Shown piece by piece: positions 13,020 to 23,592 of a stretch of 64,000 nucleotides of DNA. A model generated the notes under the pieces. It worked only from the letters and a program-made list of their open reading frames with translations. It was not told the DNA's origin and made no database searches. Source of the DNA: Gossypium raimondii (Eukaryota; Streptophyta; Magnoliopsida; Malvales; Malvaceae); the NCBI RefSeq assembly GCF_025698545.1, contig NC_068569.1:13702001-13766000 (forward strand), in the 5' to 3' direction. The position numbers and the translations under genes were made by a program. Position 1 is the first letter of the stretch; each line of letters starts with the position of its first letter.

Positions 13020-13095
13020 ATAATACATAGTATTGACGCCTATCTGGGAGGCGCCAATGGTGGTGCCATACTGAGAGGCGCCAATGCTGTGATTT
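13020..13095. repeat. Left subterminal GGCGCC-type motif cluster of the MULE
   Basis: Within about 75 bases there are three related motifs: 'attgacgcctatctgg', 'gaggcgccaatggtgg' and 'gaggcgccaatgctgt'. The inverted counterparts occur at 19150-19210 near the other end. They are candidate transposase-binding repeats; that role is inference. Confidence 0.7.
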
Positions 13096-13100
13096 TTCCC

Positions 13101-13108
13101 TATAAATA
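13101..13108 (+). promoter_or_regulatory. TATA box of the MULE transposase gene
   Basis: TATAAATA stands alone in a less AT-rich stretch just inside the left end, about 260 bp before the transposase reading frame. A purine-rich leader (13140-13200) with a likely 5' intron donor (ctag|gtatt, near 13202) follows it. Confidence 0.5.
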
Positions 13109-13368
13109 CCCCCAACATAGACATAAATTTTACTACAGAAACGGAAGAAATAAGAAGGAAGGAAGCAGAAGAAAAGAAGGAAGGAAAAGAAGAAAAAACT
13201 AGGTATTTTGGTTTTTCTTTTTAAATAGAATGTAGAGTCTTGTTAGTAATTTTATTATTTGAAAGTTATTTTGTCATGTTATTAATTTTGTTAGCTTCTG
13301 AATGAAAAATTTTGCATTAAATTTTTATGTAATTTGTTTACATTTTGAAATTCTTTTTACGATCTAGT

Positions 13369-16051
13369 ATTGAAAATAGAGAATCGTTTTTTGTATGCGT
13401 TTATTTCGATGAAGAAATTTTGACAACAATTGTGGGATGTATATTTGAATGTCGCAAACAAGTAGCAATGAGATTTGATAGAAATATCTCGTTTGATGAT
13501 ATGAAGGAAAAAATTAGTGAAAAAATTTATAGGCGTTGTGGGAGAAGGATATCAAAAGTTTTCTACAAGTTTCCAGTTTCAACAGATCCAATAAAATTTA
13601 CCGAAATGGAACTTATAGACGATGAAGACGTGGAGACAATGGTCGCTCTTTATTGTGGGACTGAGAGTAACAAAAATGTACCGATTCAGTTATTTGCTGA
13701 GTTAGTCAGTGTGGAGGCAACTGAAGATCCCACTCCATTAGGTGAAGAAGGTGGAGTTAAAGCGCCGTGTATGGTGGTTCCGGTATCGTATGTTGATAGC
13801 CAATCACCTATACATGGGATAAATATTGATCTTAATGCTGCAACCGAGATTGATGTGGTTGGTGATGATGTATACTATAGTAGTGATCCTGTTGATTACG
13901 AAGTGAATAGTGAGAGTGATCCCGACGCAAACGAGGTCCCGGATTATATTGATGACGAAGGCGTGAATGAGGATGTAAACGTTAATGCGTCTTCAGTCGG
14001 AAACCAGATTCGTCGTATTGTGATACACAATAATCCTGGGGCACACATGTCTCGGATAGACCCCGATGCGGCACGGGCAGCTAAGTTTTCGGAGTACCCT
14101 GAAATACCACATGCTTACCGAATGGGTGTATATTCTGATCCAGATGAGTTACGCGTGGGCCAGAGATTTGAAAGTAAGGAAGAATGCATGTTTGCGATTA
14201 AGCGGTATAGCATGAATATATCAGTAGATTACAAAGTCATCGAGTCTAAACCAACATTATATATTGGAGAGTGTTGGAGGTCGGCAGAAGGCTGCAATTG
14301 GCGGATACGAACTGCATTTATACAGAAGTCGCAGATGTGAGAGATACGAAAATTTGTTGGGCCCCACACATGCACTTCAACACGTATGATAGAAGATCAT
14401 CGAAAACTTGACTCCAAAACTATCTGTATATGCATCATGCCAATAGTGAAAGACATGCCGACCATTAAAGTTTGATCGATTCTTTGAAATACAAGCACGA
14501 TTCCAGTATCGAGTATCATACCGGAAGGCATGGATAGTTAAACAGATGGCAATGGAGCAATTGTACGGAGATTTCAATGCATCGTACAATGAATTACAGG
14601 GATGGATAGCCGCCATGAGGGAACACATGCCGGGGACTGTAATTGAGTTGCAGACACGATCTTATTACGGGCCAAATGACCAACTACAATCGAGAAAAAG
14701 AATTTTCCATCGGATGTTCTGGACTTTTGATCAATGTGTGCGCGCATTTCTCCACTGCAAACCATTTGTGCAAGTAAATGGAACCTGGCTATATGGAAAA
14801 TACACACAGATCTTACTTCTTGCGGTTGTTCAAGACGGCAACAGGAACGTACTCCCGATAGCATTTGCCATCGTCGATAAAGAGAACATGGAATCGTGAG
14901 AGTTCTTTCTTACCAACCTGCGGAGGTATGTGATTAGCAATGATAATATTTGCATCATTTCCGATAGAGGGAAATGATTAATTGCAGCCATTAGCCATTC
15001 TGGTGTACCGTAGAGATCTGCATTCTTGATCCGCACATCGCGCTAACTTCCAAAGAGATTATAAGAATGCGATCGGAAGAGACAAGTTGTGAGAATGGGT
15101 AAAGAATTACCTTATCTTTTAAATATAAGTTTTAATGTTTTAGAGTAATACTGTAACTTAAATTTTTTTAATACATATGCAGCGTACGAGCTAGAGCCAC
15201 ACATTTTTCGCCAAAGAATGGCCCGGCTTGAGAGTGACATGGAGGGTCAAACCAACACATCTTTCCGGCAGTGGCTGGGTACCATGGAGCCGTGGCAATG
15301 GGCTCAATGTTTTGACGAGGGCTTTCGTTATGGTCAAATGACTACAAACTTAGTGGAGGGGATCAACGCTGTGTTATTAAAAACACGACATCTTTCAATT
15401 TCATCTGTCATCTCGGTAACCTTCTACAGGTTGGCTACCTTGATACCAAGAATGAGTCAGCAACAAGTGAACCAGATGGAGGCGAGATATGTCTTTGTCG
15501 AAGGCATTAGAGATGCAATGGTTGTAAACCGTCGAATGGCGAGGTCGATGACAGTAGAATTATATTCACGACATAATGAAACGTTTCGAGTTACAGAGAC
15601 CATCGGTTGTCGACCCAGTATACCACCTAGGTCCTACGGAGTTGATCTCCGAAATAGACGGTGCGATTGCAGGAGGTTTCAAACACTTCATTTTCCATGT
15701 GCACACGTCGTGGCAGCTTGTGCTAAAGTTGGATTCAATGTAGAACAATTTATCGATGAAGTGTACACCATCGAACGCACGTTGCGTGTATGAGAAAACG
15801 AGTTCCCCGTGCTTCCTGACCTATCTACTTGGGAGGTACCTCCGACGACGTTCGAGCTAGTCCCAGACATAAGGTTGCGTAGAAACCTGAAAGGTCATCC
15901 GCAATCATCCAGAATCCATAACAAAATGGACATTAGGTAAAAATCTGACTGGAATTTGTGTAGCGTATGCAGATTACCCAGTCACAATCGGAGTAAATGC
16001 TCTCTCCGAAACTACCATGTTGGACAATCATCTCAATCGAGTAGAAATTGA
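13369..16051 (+). pseudogene. MuDR/MURA-type transposase, decayed
   Basis: The first open part (about 13369-14337) includes the segment RFDRNISFDDMKEKI and an acidic linker, followed by a MuDR-type region near ELRVGQRFESKEECMFAIKR. The catalytic region follows (14546-14896, with KYTQILLLAVVQDGNRNVLP). Next are a probable 84-base intron (15099-15182), a SWIM zinc finger (CDCRRFQTLHFPCAH) and a C-terminal zinc knuckle CSVCRLPSHNRSKC (C-x2-C-x4-H-x4-C). In-frame stops occur at 14338, 14897, 14975, 15011 and 15791, frame shifts near 14470-14490 and 15040, and the expected first catalytic Asp reads Asn (QVNGTW). The original start codon seems lost. The family is clear; this copy cannot make transposase. 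Confidence 0.9.
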
Positions 16052-16196
16052 TATGTACTTCATTACATAAATATGGTTTGAATCATAAAATTGTCTACAA
16101 TTTGTTGCAGTTATGGAGACATTTTTAAACCATTATAATTTTATTTAGATAAGAACTATCATTACATAAATATGAGGTTGTTTATTACAAAAACCC

Positions 16197-17909
16197 CTAA
16201 AATTGATGGTTTGATGGTGTGGTTCTAGGGGTATATTTTTGTGGAGCTCGACGCTCACGTTGTGGGCGATTACGGTTATCAACATTCTCCTCAACAGTAT
16301 GTTGGGGTGTGTGAAACATAGATGAATAATCATATGGCTCAAATGCCATCGATGAACTTGATCCGGGATGAGAGGAGTACGATGGCGGATATTGGCTGGA
16401 AGGAGCGGAGTACTGAGGTGGATACGAGGCCACGAAATAGTCATCGCCCCCTAATTCTGGATGATAAGAACTATCCCTAGAATGTAGTTCTGGCTCTGGC
16501 TCTGGTGCATGATACAGATCTCGAAGGTGTTGCGTAATTCGTGTCGTATGCGGAGGGACTACAATCGACCGCCCACCAAATGTAAATGGTTTCCGTCTCA
16601 CAAGACCATCAGATATACTCTAACGAGGGCTGCAAATCCGGAGCACGATCCATCTGAGGTACCCTCTCGAACCGGTTGTTCCATATCGTAATATATTCTT
16701 CGTGCTCTTCTTCCCAATTATCTCCATACCTCCCCTTCTTGCTCATCCCATGGATCTCCCCCAATTGTACTAGCAGTGTCGGGATATACTGTATGCAACC
16801 GAACTGCCGGAGTACTCGATTGCCATGATACCACTCCACTACGTTAAAATTGATAATGGGTGCGCTAATGCACCATAGGTTTGAGTGGACGTGGGCAGAT
16901 GATGGCATAACTGCCATAATTTTCGGAGCAGAATACGACATCTAAATGAACTGCACAGTTAATAACGTTGTTATATTAGCGCGGGTTGAGTGAGATAAAA
17001 TAATAAAATTAAGTTTATATTTGAAAAACTTACCCCCTCTCTAGCATGATTCTCAATCATTAGATGATATATCAGAATCGTCGGTGACCTCTCGATACCC
17101 AGATTAGTACTCCACCTACGAAAACAAATTGTTAGAATAATATAATATAATATAATATAAAAAAGTCAACTAATTATTATAATGAGTAAAAATTCATCAC
17201 ATATTAACGAGTGGAAATACATATGATTGATGACTAATGGATGCCAAGAATGGCATCCGGTAAAGTGCCCACGATCTATGCAGATGAGGCATCCGCCTAT
17301 GTCAACCGCAGAAGGATTTGTTGTCCGACAAAGTTCGCGATACAGAATGGCTAAAACTGCGGACCCCCAACTGTATGAACGAGTGTTATGCGAATTGGAT
17401 AATAAGGGTAAATACATCAAGTGGACCTTACTACCGTTTGCATCCGGCATGAGTACACCCCCTATAAGGTGCATAATGTAAGCTCGAACAGCCTGCATCA
17501 CCACCCATTCATTAGCAGTACTTGGCAAATGCTCAAAATTGGTATGTAGCCATGAAAATCTCAAACTGGTAAATTTCCCCTGACTTGGCGAGCGTCAAAG
17601 TAATTCATTGCAAAGGGTAGCCGGCCTAGAGATTGAACTTACGCCCGTGACCGCATTCCCGTCTATGGGAAGCCCGACCTGTACTGCAACATCCTCTAGA
17701 GTGACGGTACACTCTCCGCACGGCAAATGAAATGTGTGGGTCTCCGGACGCCATCGCTCGACTAAAGCGGAAATCAAGTCGTATCACAGATCAAAAGTCC
17801 GAATCAATGCCGCTGATCCGAACCCGGCTAACTCTAAGTATGGTATTAGGCATTCATTTGGCTGAAACCCTACACTATTAACACGACCCCTCAATGCGCG
17901 GTACGGACC
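16197..17909 (-). pseudogene. Plant mobile domain (MAIN-like / PP7 long-form-like) gene, decayed
   Basis: Reading leftward from an acceptor at 17910, the conceptual product contains LELAGFGSAALIRTFDL, LISALVERWRPETHTFHLPC and VTLEDVAVQVGLPIDGNAV, the hallmarks of the plant mobile domain family. LCRTTNPSAVDIGGCL and INFNVVEWYHGNRVLRQFGC follow, and a Pro/Ser-rich tail ends QRERRAPQKYTP. Breaks include a stop at 17784-17786 that looks like CGA to TGA, another at 17595, a frame shift near 17275, and a stop plus frame shift near 16600-16620. A probable intron lies near 16942-17033. The first exon is not identifiable. The gene is tail to tail with the transposase, only 145 bp away. Such domains occur both in host proteins and in transposons; here it is a transposon passenger. 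Confidence 0.87.
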
Positions 17910-18429
17910 CTGACATTATTAAATTAGCAAAATAGTTAATACAATATAATTTAATTCAACAAATAACATGAATATCAAAAATAAATTTTATTTCCATCTC
18001 ATTAATAGTACTTGATATGTGATTATTATTATTAATTAGAGAACCCATTTCCGCAAATCGCAATAAAAAATGAATTCATTAATTTGTTTCAAAAAATCAA
18101 TAATTATCGTTAAATAAATACAAAATCAAATAAAATTTAATTATATAAAAGTTACATTATATAAAAATTAAATGAGTTAACAACAACTATGTGATTAAAA
18201 TGTCATTATAATTAAACTTTTAAAAAATGATTTTAATTTTTTATAATTAAACTTTTAGTGAAATGATTTTTAATTTTTTATAAACTTTATATGTTAAACT
18301 CACCAAATACTAAACTAAACACAACAACTTATAACTTAATCCTAAATTACTAATAAATTAAATTTTAAATAATTACAAACACAAAATTTATAACATAATC
18401 CCAAATACTAGCAAATTAATTATAAAATA
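17910..18429. other. AT-rich interior of the MULE
   Basis: No coding potential was seen. The first exon of the mobile-domain gene and its promoter should lie here or further right, but no conserved sequence was recognised. Confidence 0.45.
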
Positions 18430-18830
18430 ATTACAATATTCATACAAAAATTACAATATTACAATATATCTCCACATTACAATATTCATACAAAATTACA
18501 ATATTACAATATTCATACAAAAATTGCAATATTCATACAAAATTATAATATTACAATATTCATACAAAACAAATATAATATTCATACAAAATTACAAAAT
18601 TACAATATTCATACAAAAAATTGCAATATTCATACAAAACTATAATATTACAATATTCATACAAAAAATTATAATATTCAAACAAAATTACAATATTCAT
18701 ACAAAATTACTAATCCAAAACTATAAATACAAATTTAATTATAAAATAATTACAATATTCATACAACATTACAATATTCATAAAAAATATAATATTCATA
18801 CAAAAATTTAAAATATTCATACAAAATTCT
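18430..18830. repeat. Degenerate AT-rich array inside the MULE
   Basis: Variants of the roughly 20-base phrase 'aattacaatattcatacaaa' recur about twenty times with small indels. The open frame across it is an artefact of the repeat. Confidence 0.85.
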
Positions 18831-19261
18831 AATCTAAACTATAAACACTAAATATAGATAATTTATAATTAATAATTAATAACAAAAAATCACAATATCT
18901 TCTAAAATATATCCTAAAAAATTCACAAACTATATACTTTTTAAATTATAAACAAAATTATTTATTAAAAAAATACATTACCTTTTTTTCTTTCTTTCTT
19001 CTTCTCCTTCTCTTCTTCTCATTTCTCTCTTTTTTTTTTCTCTACCGTGTGGCATTGGGACCATTTACATTTACTTATAGGCAAAAGAAAAAATGCATGA
19101 AGGGACAACACATGCAACAGCATACAGGGGCTGCAGCGGTGGGCAGAGGGCTACCATTGGCGCCTCTCTATGAGGCTCCTTCATTGGCGCCTGTCAAGTA
19201 GGCGCCACCCGACCTGACCCGACCCGACCGTATTTTGACCCGTATTTTTTAAAAAAATATT
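18831..19261. other. MULE right interior with GGCGCC motif cluster
   Basis: This region includes a CT-rich tract (18980-19040) and, at about 19150-19210, 'cattggcgcctctc' and 'cattggcgcctgtc', inverted copies of the left subterminal motifs. The purine-rich leader near the left end and this CT-rich tract are also roughly mirror-placed. Confidence 0.6.
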
Positions 19262-19420
19262 AAAAAAGTATAAAATTATATTTTATTCAAAAAAATTATT
19301 ATTATTTTATTTATTGACACCTATCTAATAGGCTCCAATGAAAAAGTAACCTATTTTGGTAATTTTTTTTTTGACATCCTATTTCAGTATTTTTTTCTAT
19401 ACTATTTGTGTAAAAAACCC
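19262..19420 (-). repeat. Right terminal inverted repeat of the MULE
   Basis: It is the inverted partner of 12843-13000, with a few substitutions and a short (ATT)n expansion at about 19297-19310. Confidence 0.88.
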
Positions 19421-19430
19421 GACAAAAGTA
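19421..19430. repeat. Right target-site duplication of the MULE
   Basis: Exact second copy of gacaaaagta, directly abutting the element end 'aaaaaaccc'. Confidence 0.92.
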
Positions 19431-19710
19431 TATAATGAAATCTACAGCGTTTACAAGTTGAAATTATCAAGATCAAGGGAGGAAAAAACAGGGGTTTTAT
19501 CAGGAGAACGCCCATAGTAATTTCAAAGGGTTCCTTTTGTCTTTTCCTTCAAGGTTCATCTTACAATTTCGATCAAAATAATGTGGGTCTAGCTTTAAAT
19601 GTATTGTCGTTGTCTAAAAAGACAATTCTCTTGTTCAAACAAGCAAAGCCAACAACCACAGCATCAAGGAGAACCGCCTAGGGAGGTGCAAGAGCAGGAA
19701 GGAGAAAAAC

Positions 19711-20845
19711 ATGGAGGCTCCAGAGCAGCATAACAAGTCCAGAGTTGTGAAGGTTGACTCTGTTGAATCCTGGGACTTCTATTTTAACCAAGCTACAAAT
19801 CAAGGCTGCCCAGTAAGCTATTCAATCAGTCACCTCCATGTCTATTTTCTTTCTAGTGGTAATAGTTTAGCGTTGGTCCTCGTCCTCCATCATTGTTCCT
19901 TACAACAATCCCATCTGTCCCCTTTGCTTTGTCTTATAAAAGTTCCATATCCACATTCCACGGTTCATGTCTTTATCATAAATGGTCAGTCTGTTGATCT
20001 CAACCAAGGAATTTTGTTATGGTTTATTTTTTAATTTCAGTTTTTTTTTTTCTTCTGGATTTGTTGTAGATTGTTGTCCACTTTACTGCTTCATGGTGTA
20101 TTCCTTCAGTGACCATGAACCCCTATTTTAAAGAACTGGCCTCAGCTTTTCAAGATGCCCTGTTTCTCACTGTTGATGTTGATGATGTTAAGGTAACAAC
20201 TGTATGATCTGTTGATATTTTGTTCAGATTTGAGTTTTAAAATAATAGGTTGGCAATTTGGCATTTAAATTTAGACTTCACACCTACTGATCACAATGGA
20301 GATAGAGCTGTTTGTAATCCACACAAATTTTATTAGGACTAAATTGAAAAGAAAATTGGAGGTCCTAATACAATTTTACATTATTTTCAACTCATTATAC
20401 AAAGATAATTTAAAATTTTAAAAAAAATTAGGACCAAATCCCAAATAGATCTTAAAAAATTGAGGGGCCCGCCCCTCAACTACGCCCCTGGTTTGGCTTG
20501 TAAGTTGGATCATCACAACTTGTGGATTGGAGGATAAGTATCATTCCTTTTGTGATAAGGATGATTTCATTTGGTATTATTAGGTATAGTGGGTTCACAT
20601 TGTGCTCTATTTTTTAATTCCAGATTAGGTTTCTGGTTAGGTCAAGCGGTTAGCAATGATATATATATATATATATGAGTTGATTATTGTAGGAGGTAGC
20701 AACGAGGATGGAGGTGAAGGCAATGCCAACATTTTTACTGATGAAGGGAGGGACTGTAGTAGAGAAGTTGGTGGGAGCAAACCCAGAAGAGATAAGGAAA
20801 AGGATTGATGCCTTTGTGCAATCCAATCGTGTATATGTCGCATAG
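19711..20845 (+). CDS. Thioredoxin-like protein CXXS1 type (monothiol, WCIPS)
   Basis: Three exons, 19711-19812, 20070-20192 and 20693-20845, have GT-AG introns and give 125 residues. The product is a single thioredoxin fold. The active site reads W43-C-I-P-S47, so the resolving cysteine of the usual CGPC is serine. The segment MPTFLLMKGG carries the conserved cis-proline. Such CXXS proteins have been described mainly as disulfide isomerase-type enzymes rather than general reductases. No transit peptide is apparent, so a cytosolic location is likely. The MULE ends only 290 bp upstream of the start, so the present promoter lies next to, or partly within, transposon DNA. All residues expected for the family are present. 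Confidence 0.93.
20300..20500. repeat. Repeat-derived segment in the second intron of the CXXS gene
   Basis: It contains 'aggactaaattgaaaag' and 'aggaccaaatccca', phrases common in plant retroelement ends. A perfect 7-bp-stem palindrome, gaggggcccgcccctc, is at 20462-20477. No duplication was found, so the element type is undetermined. Confidence 0.4.
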
Positions 20846-21315
20846 TATGGATGGTTGTGATGTCTATACATGTTCGAAGGTGTAAAAAAAGGTGTTTGCA
20901 TCGCGTTCTTATAAGTGTGATTGATAAGATGGCACTCTAGAACCCGATTCACTTGACCATATTTGTTGTATAAAGCATGAAGATATCGAATTTCTTGTTT
21001 TGTTATTATCGAGTGGTGAAAGTGAAGGGGGTTAAACTTCAAACTAATGATGCTCTGATTTTTTTTAAAATTTGCTTCCTAAGCGGCGGACCAAAATAGC
21101 CCTATTTCCTGGGCTTACAAATGAGAATTTCATAGCTAATCTACAAGTCTATTATTTTTCTAGTGATTGAAAGAATTAAACATAAAAGCCCAATTCCGGA
21201 AAGGACTGTTGTTTATTTTTGGAGTTAATTAAACTAAATATTCCCAAATTATGAATTTTATTTTAAATTAATCCTGAAATTTTAAAATATTTTTATTACA
21301 TTTATATTAATTAGG
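20846..21315. other. Intergenic DNA downstream of CXXS gene
   Basis: It holds the 3' untranslated region and then AT-rich DNA up to the inverted-repeat element. No gene was seen. Confidence 0.5.
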
Positions 21316-21324
21316 TTATTATTA

Positions 21325-22855
21325 GGGTAAACTATGAAAATAGTCACTTTTGTTTGCCTTAGGTTACATTTTAGTTACTTATGTTTGAAATGTTACGTTT
21401 TAGTCAATTACGTTATCGTATTGTAACATTTTAGTCACTAAGCTATTAATTTCCGTTAACAATGTAACAGTAAGCTGATGTGGCACATTAAATCATCATT
21501 TCAAACGAAAATTTGAGGATAAATTATAAAATTGGTCCCTATATTTTTCATTTTGAGCAATTTAATTCTTTTCTTTTATGTTCTTTTAACTTTTTTTCTT
21601 TATTTTCCTTTCTTTTCTACTTTTCCTTTTGTTTTCCTCCTTCTCCATTTCTTTTAATGTAGTTTTTTTAAATATTTTCTATTTGTTAAAACTAGTCCCT
21701 ATACTTTTATTTTTTGAACAATTTAATTTTTTATTTCTTTTTTGTTAAAGAAAATTATCTTTGATTACATACTCGTGTGTAAACCCAATGACCATTTTTG
21801 ATCATTGCAAGATGAATAAAATCGATTTTATTGAATTAATCAACATCGATTCTTCTTCAATATATAATAGAACACCTAGCTAAATTCTACCAAAGACATT
21901 AATTTGTTTACCAAATTGGTGCCAAAAACTAGAAATCAAGTTAACTCTAATGGGATCAAAAGGGTTGACCAGTATAATGAGAATCTTCATTGAAAAATCA
22001 GGTCCAAGCAATTCTATAAAATCACCATAATAATCCATTTTTGGATCCTTTGTATAGCATCAACAATAAGTGTAAAATATCAAAAACCCCAATTCACAAT
22101 TGTTTACAATAAGCAAAAAAATATTTAAAAAAATCTTTATTCTGAGTTTTCATTGAAGATCAATACAAAATCGTTACCCTAAGTTGAAAAATATTAAAAA
22201 CTAATCAAAAGTAAGATTAAACAGAACGTACAAGAAATACCCAATACCAAAATAAAAGTATAAAGACTAGTTTTAACAAACGGAAAATATAGAAAAACTA
22301 TGTTAAAAGAAACAGGGAAGGAGGAAAGCGGTGAGAGAAAGCAGAATAGAATGAAAATAAAGAAAAAAAGAAAGTTAAAAATTTTGTATTGATCTTCAAT
22401 GAAAACCCAAAATAAAGATTTTTAATCCTTTTTTTGCTTATTATAGACAATTGTGAATAAAAATAAAAGGAAAAAAATAAATTGTTCAAAAAAGTAAAAG
22501 TATAGGGACTAGTTTTAACAAATGAAAAACATAAAAAATGATGTTGAAAAATAAAAAAATGGAGGAAAATAGAGGAGAAACAAAAGAGAATGAAAATAAG
22601 GAAGAAAAAAGAAAGTTAAAAACATAAAAGAAAAAATTAAAGTGCTCAATTGTATAATTTAACCTAAAATTTTCATTTAAAATGATGATTTAACATGCCA
22701 CGTCACCACTGTTATCTTTATTAATGACAATTAACGGCTCAGTGACTAAAATGTTACAATACGATAACGTAAGTGACTAAAATGTAACATTTCAAACATA
22801 AGTGACTAAAATGTAACCTGAGGTAAACAAAAGTGACTATTTTAGTAGTTTACCC
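21325..22855. mobile_element. 1.53-kb non-autonomous inverted-repeat element
   Basis: The outer roughly 220 bases form an imperfect inverted repeat. The left end begins GGGTAAACTATGAAAATAG and the right end, read on the other strand, begins GGGTAAACTACTAAAATAG. Both continue through 'cacttttgttt' and repeated 'acattttagtcac' phrases. Flanks are ttattatta (21316-21324) and ttattattg (22856-22864), an 8-of-9 match compatible with a MULE-size duplication but weak in an AT-rich context. No coding capacity remains. The interior holds further inverted copies of a 'gtatagggactagttttaac' block, so the element is partly palindromic twice over. Confidence 0.78.
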
Positions 22856-23592
22856 TTATTATTGTTATTATTATTATTATTATTATTAAACTGTTAATTT
22901 ATATGTTAATAACATGTCAGTACAATTTAAAATGAAAATCTTAAATAAACGTTAAAACTAAAAATAAAAAAGTAATCAAAAAATTTAGAAGTTAAAACTA
23001 AAATAAATTAAAACTGAACATGAAAATGAAAATGAAATATTAAACAGTAATTTTTAAAAAATGTTTAAAAAATTTTGAAAATGAAGATCTTATAAAATGT
23101 GAATTTAATGTCTCATTTAATAGTTAAATTAATAATTTTAATAAAAATAACTTCGTAATTTTGATAATTTTAAAATGTAATTAAAATAGTTAAACATTTT
23201 AAAATGTGGGAACAATATTATAAAATGAAAGCAACACAGACTCTTCTTGCGTAGGCGAAACCGAAAGGATGTGGCCGTGGTGTGGTGACTTTAGTTGTGA
23301 CAGTGGTGGAGTGCAAGTGACATTAAAAAGAAACAACTTTGGGAAAAGGTAAAAAGGAGTAGACTTTCTCTCAAATGATAAATCTCTTTCGGTTCCCGAG
23401 TCCAAATCCAAAGAAAATATTCCCCACCTTTCCTCACCATCACATTCTTCCCTCACAGATTCCCCCAAATCAACCAAATTCACTCGTTCCATATCTCCAA
23501 TCTATCTCTCTGTTCTCTTTTGTTTTGTTTTCTTCACTTTCTGCATCAAACATCTTCCGCTGTCTGGCATAACTGAATCCTTGCCGGGAAAA
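22856..23592. other. AT-rich DNA and bHLH promoter/leader
   Basis: A (TTA)n run starts at 22856. A TATAAA at 23219-23224 and a CT-rich leader (about 23400-23560) precede the bHLH start codon and are plausible core-promoter and 5'-leader features. Confidence 0.45.

Larger units (their letters stand above)
12843..19420. mobile_element. Mutator-like element (MULE), 6,578 bp, with transposase and plant mobile domain pseudogenes
   Basis: The element has terminal inverted repeats of about 155 bp. The left end starts CGGTTTTTTACACAAATAG and the right end, on the opposite strand, starts GGGTTTTTTACACAAATAG. It is flanked by the perfect 10-bp duplication gacaaaagta. Inside are a plus-strand MuDR-type transposase relic (13369-16051), a convergent minus-strand plant-mobile-domain relic (16197-17909), an AT-rich array (about 18430-18830), and clusters of GGCGCC-containing motifs just inside both ends. 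Both genes carry several stops and frame breaks, so this copy is non-autonomous today. The clean duplication and recognisable inverted repeats show it moved as a unit. Confidence 0.93.

Noticed and set aside
18524-18811. 95-codon open frame rich in Ile, Gln and Lys
   Set aside because: Translation of an AT-rich tandem array.
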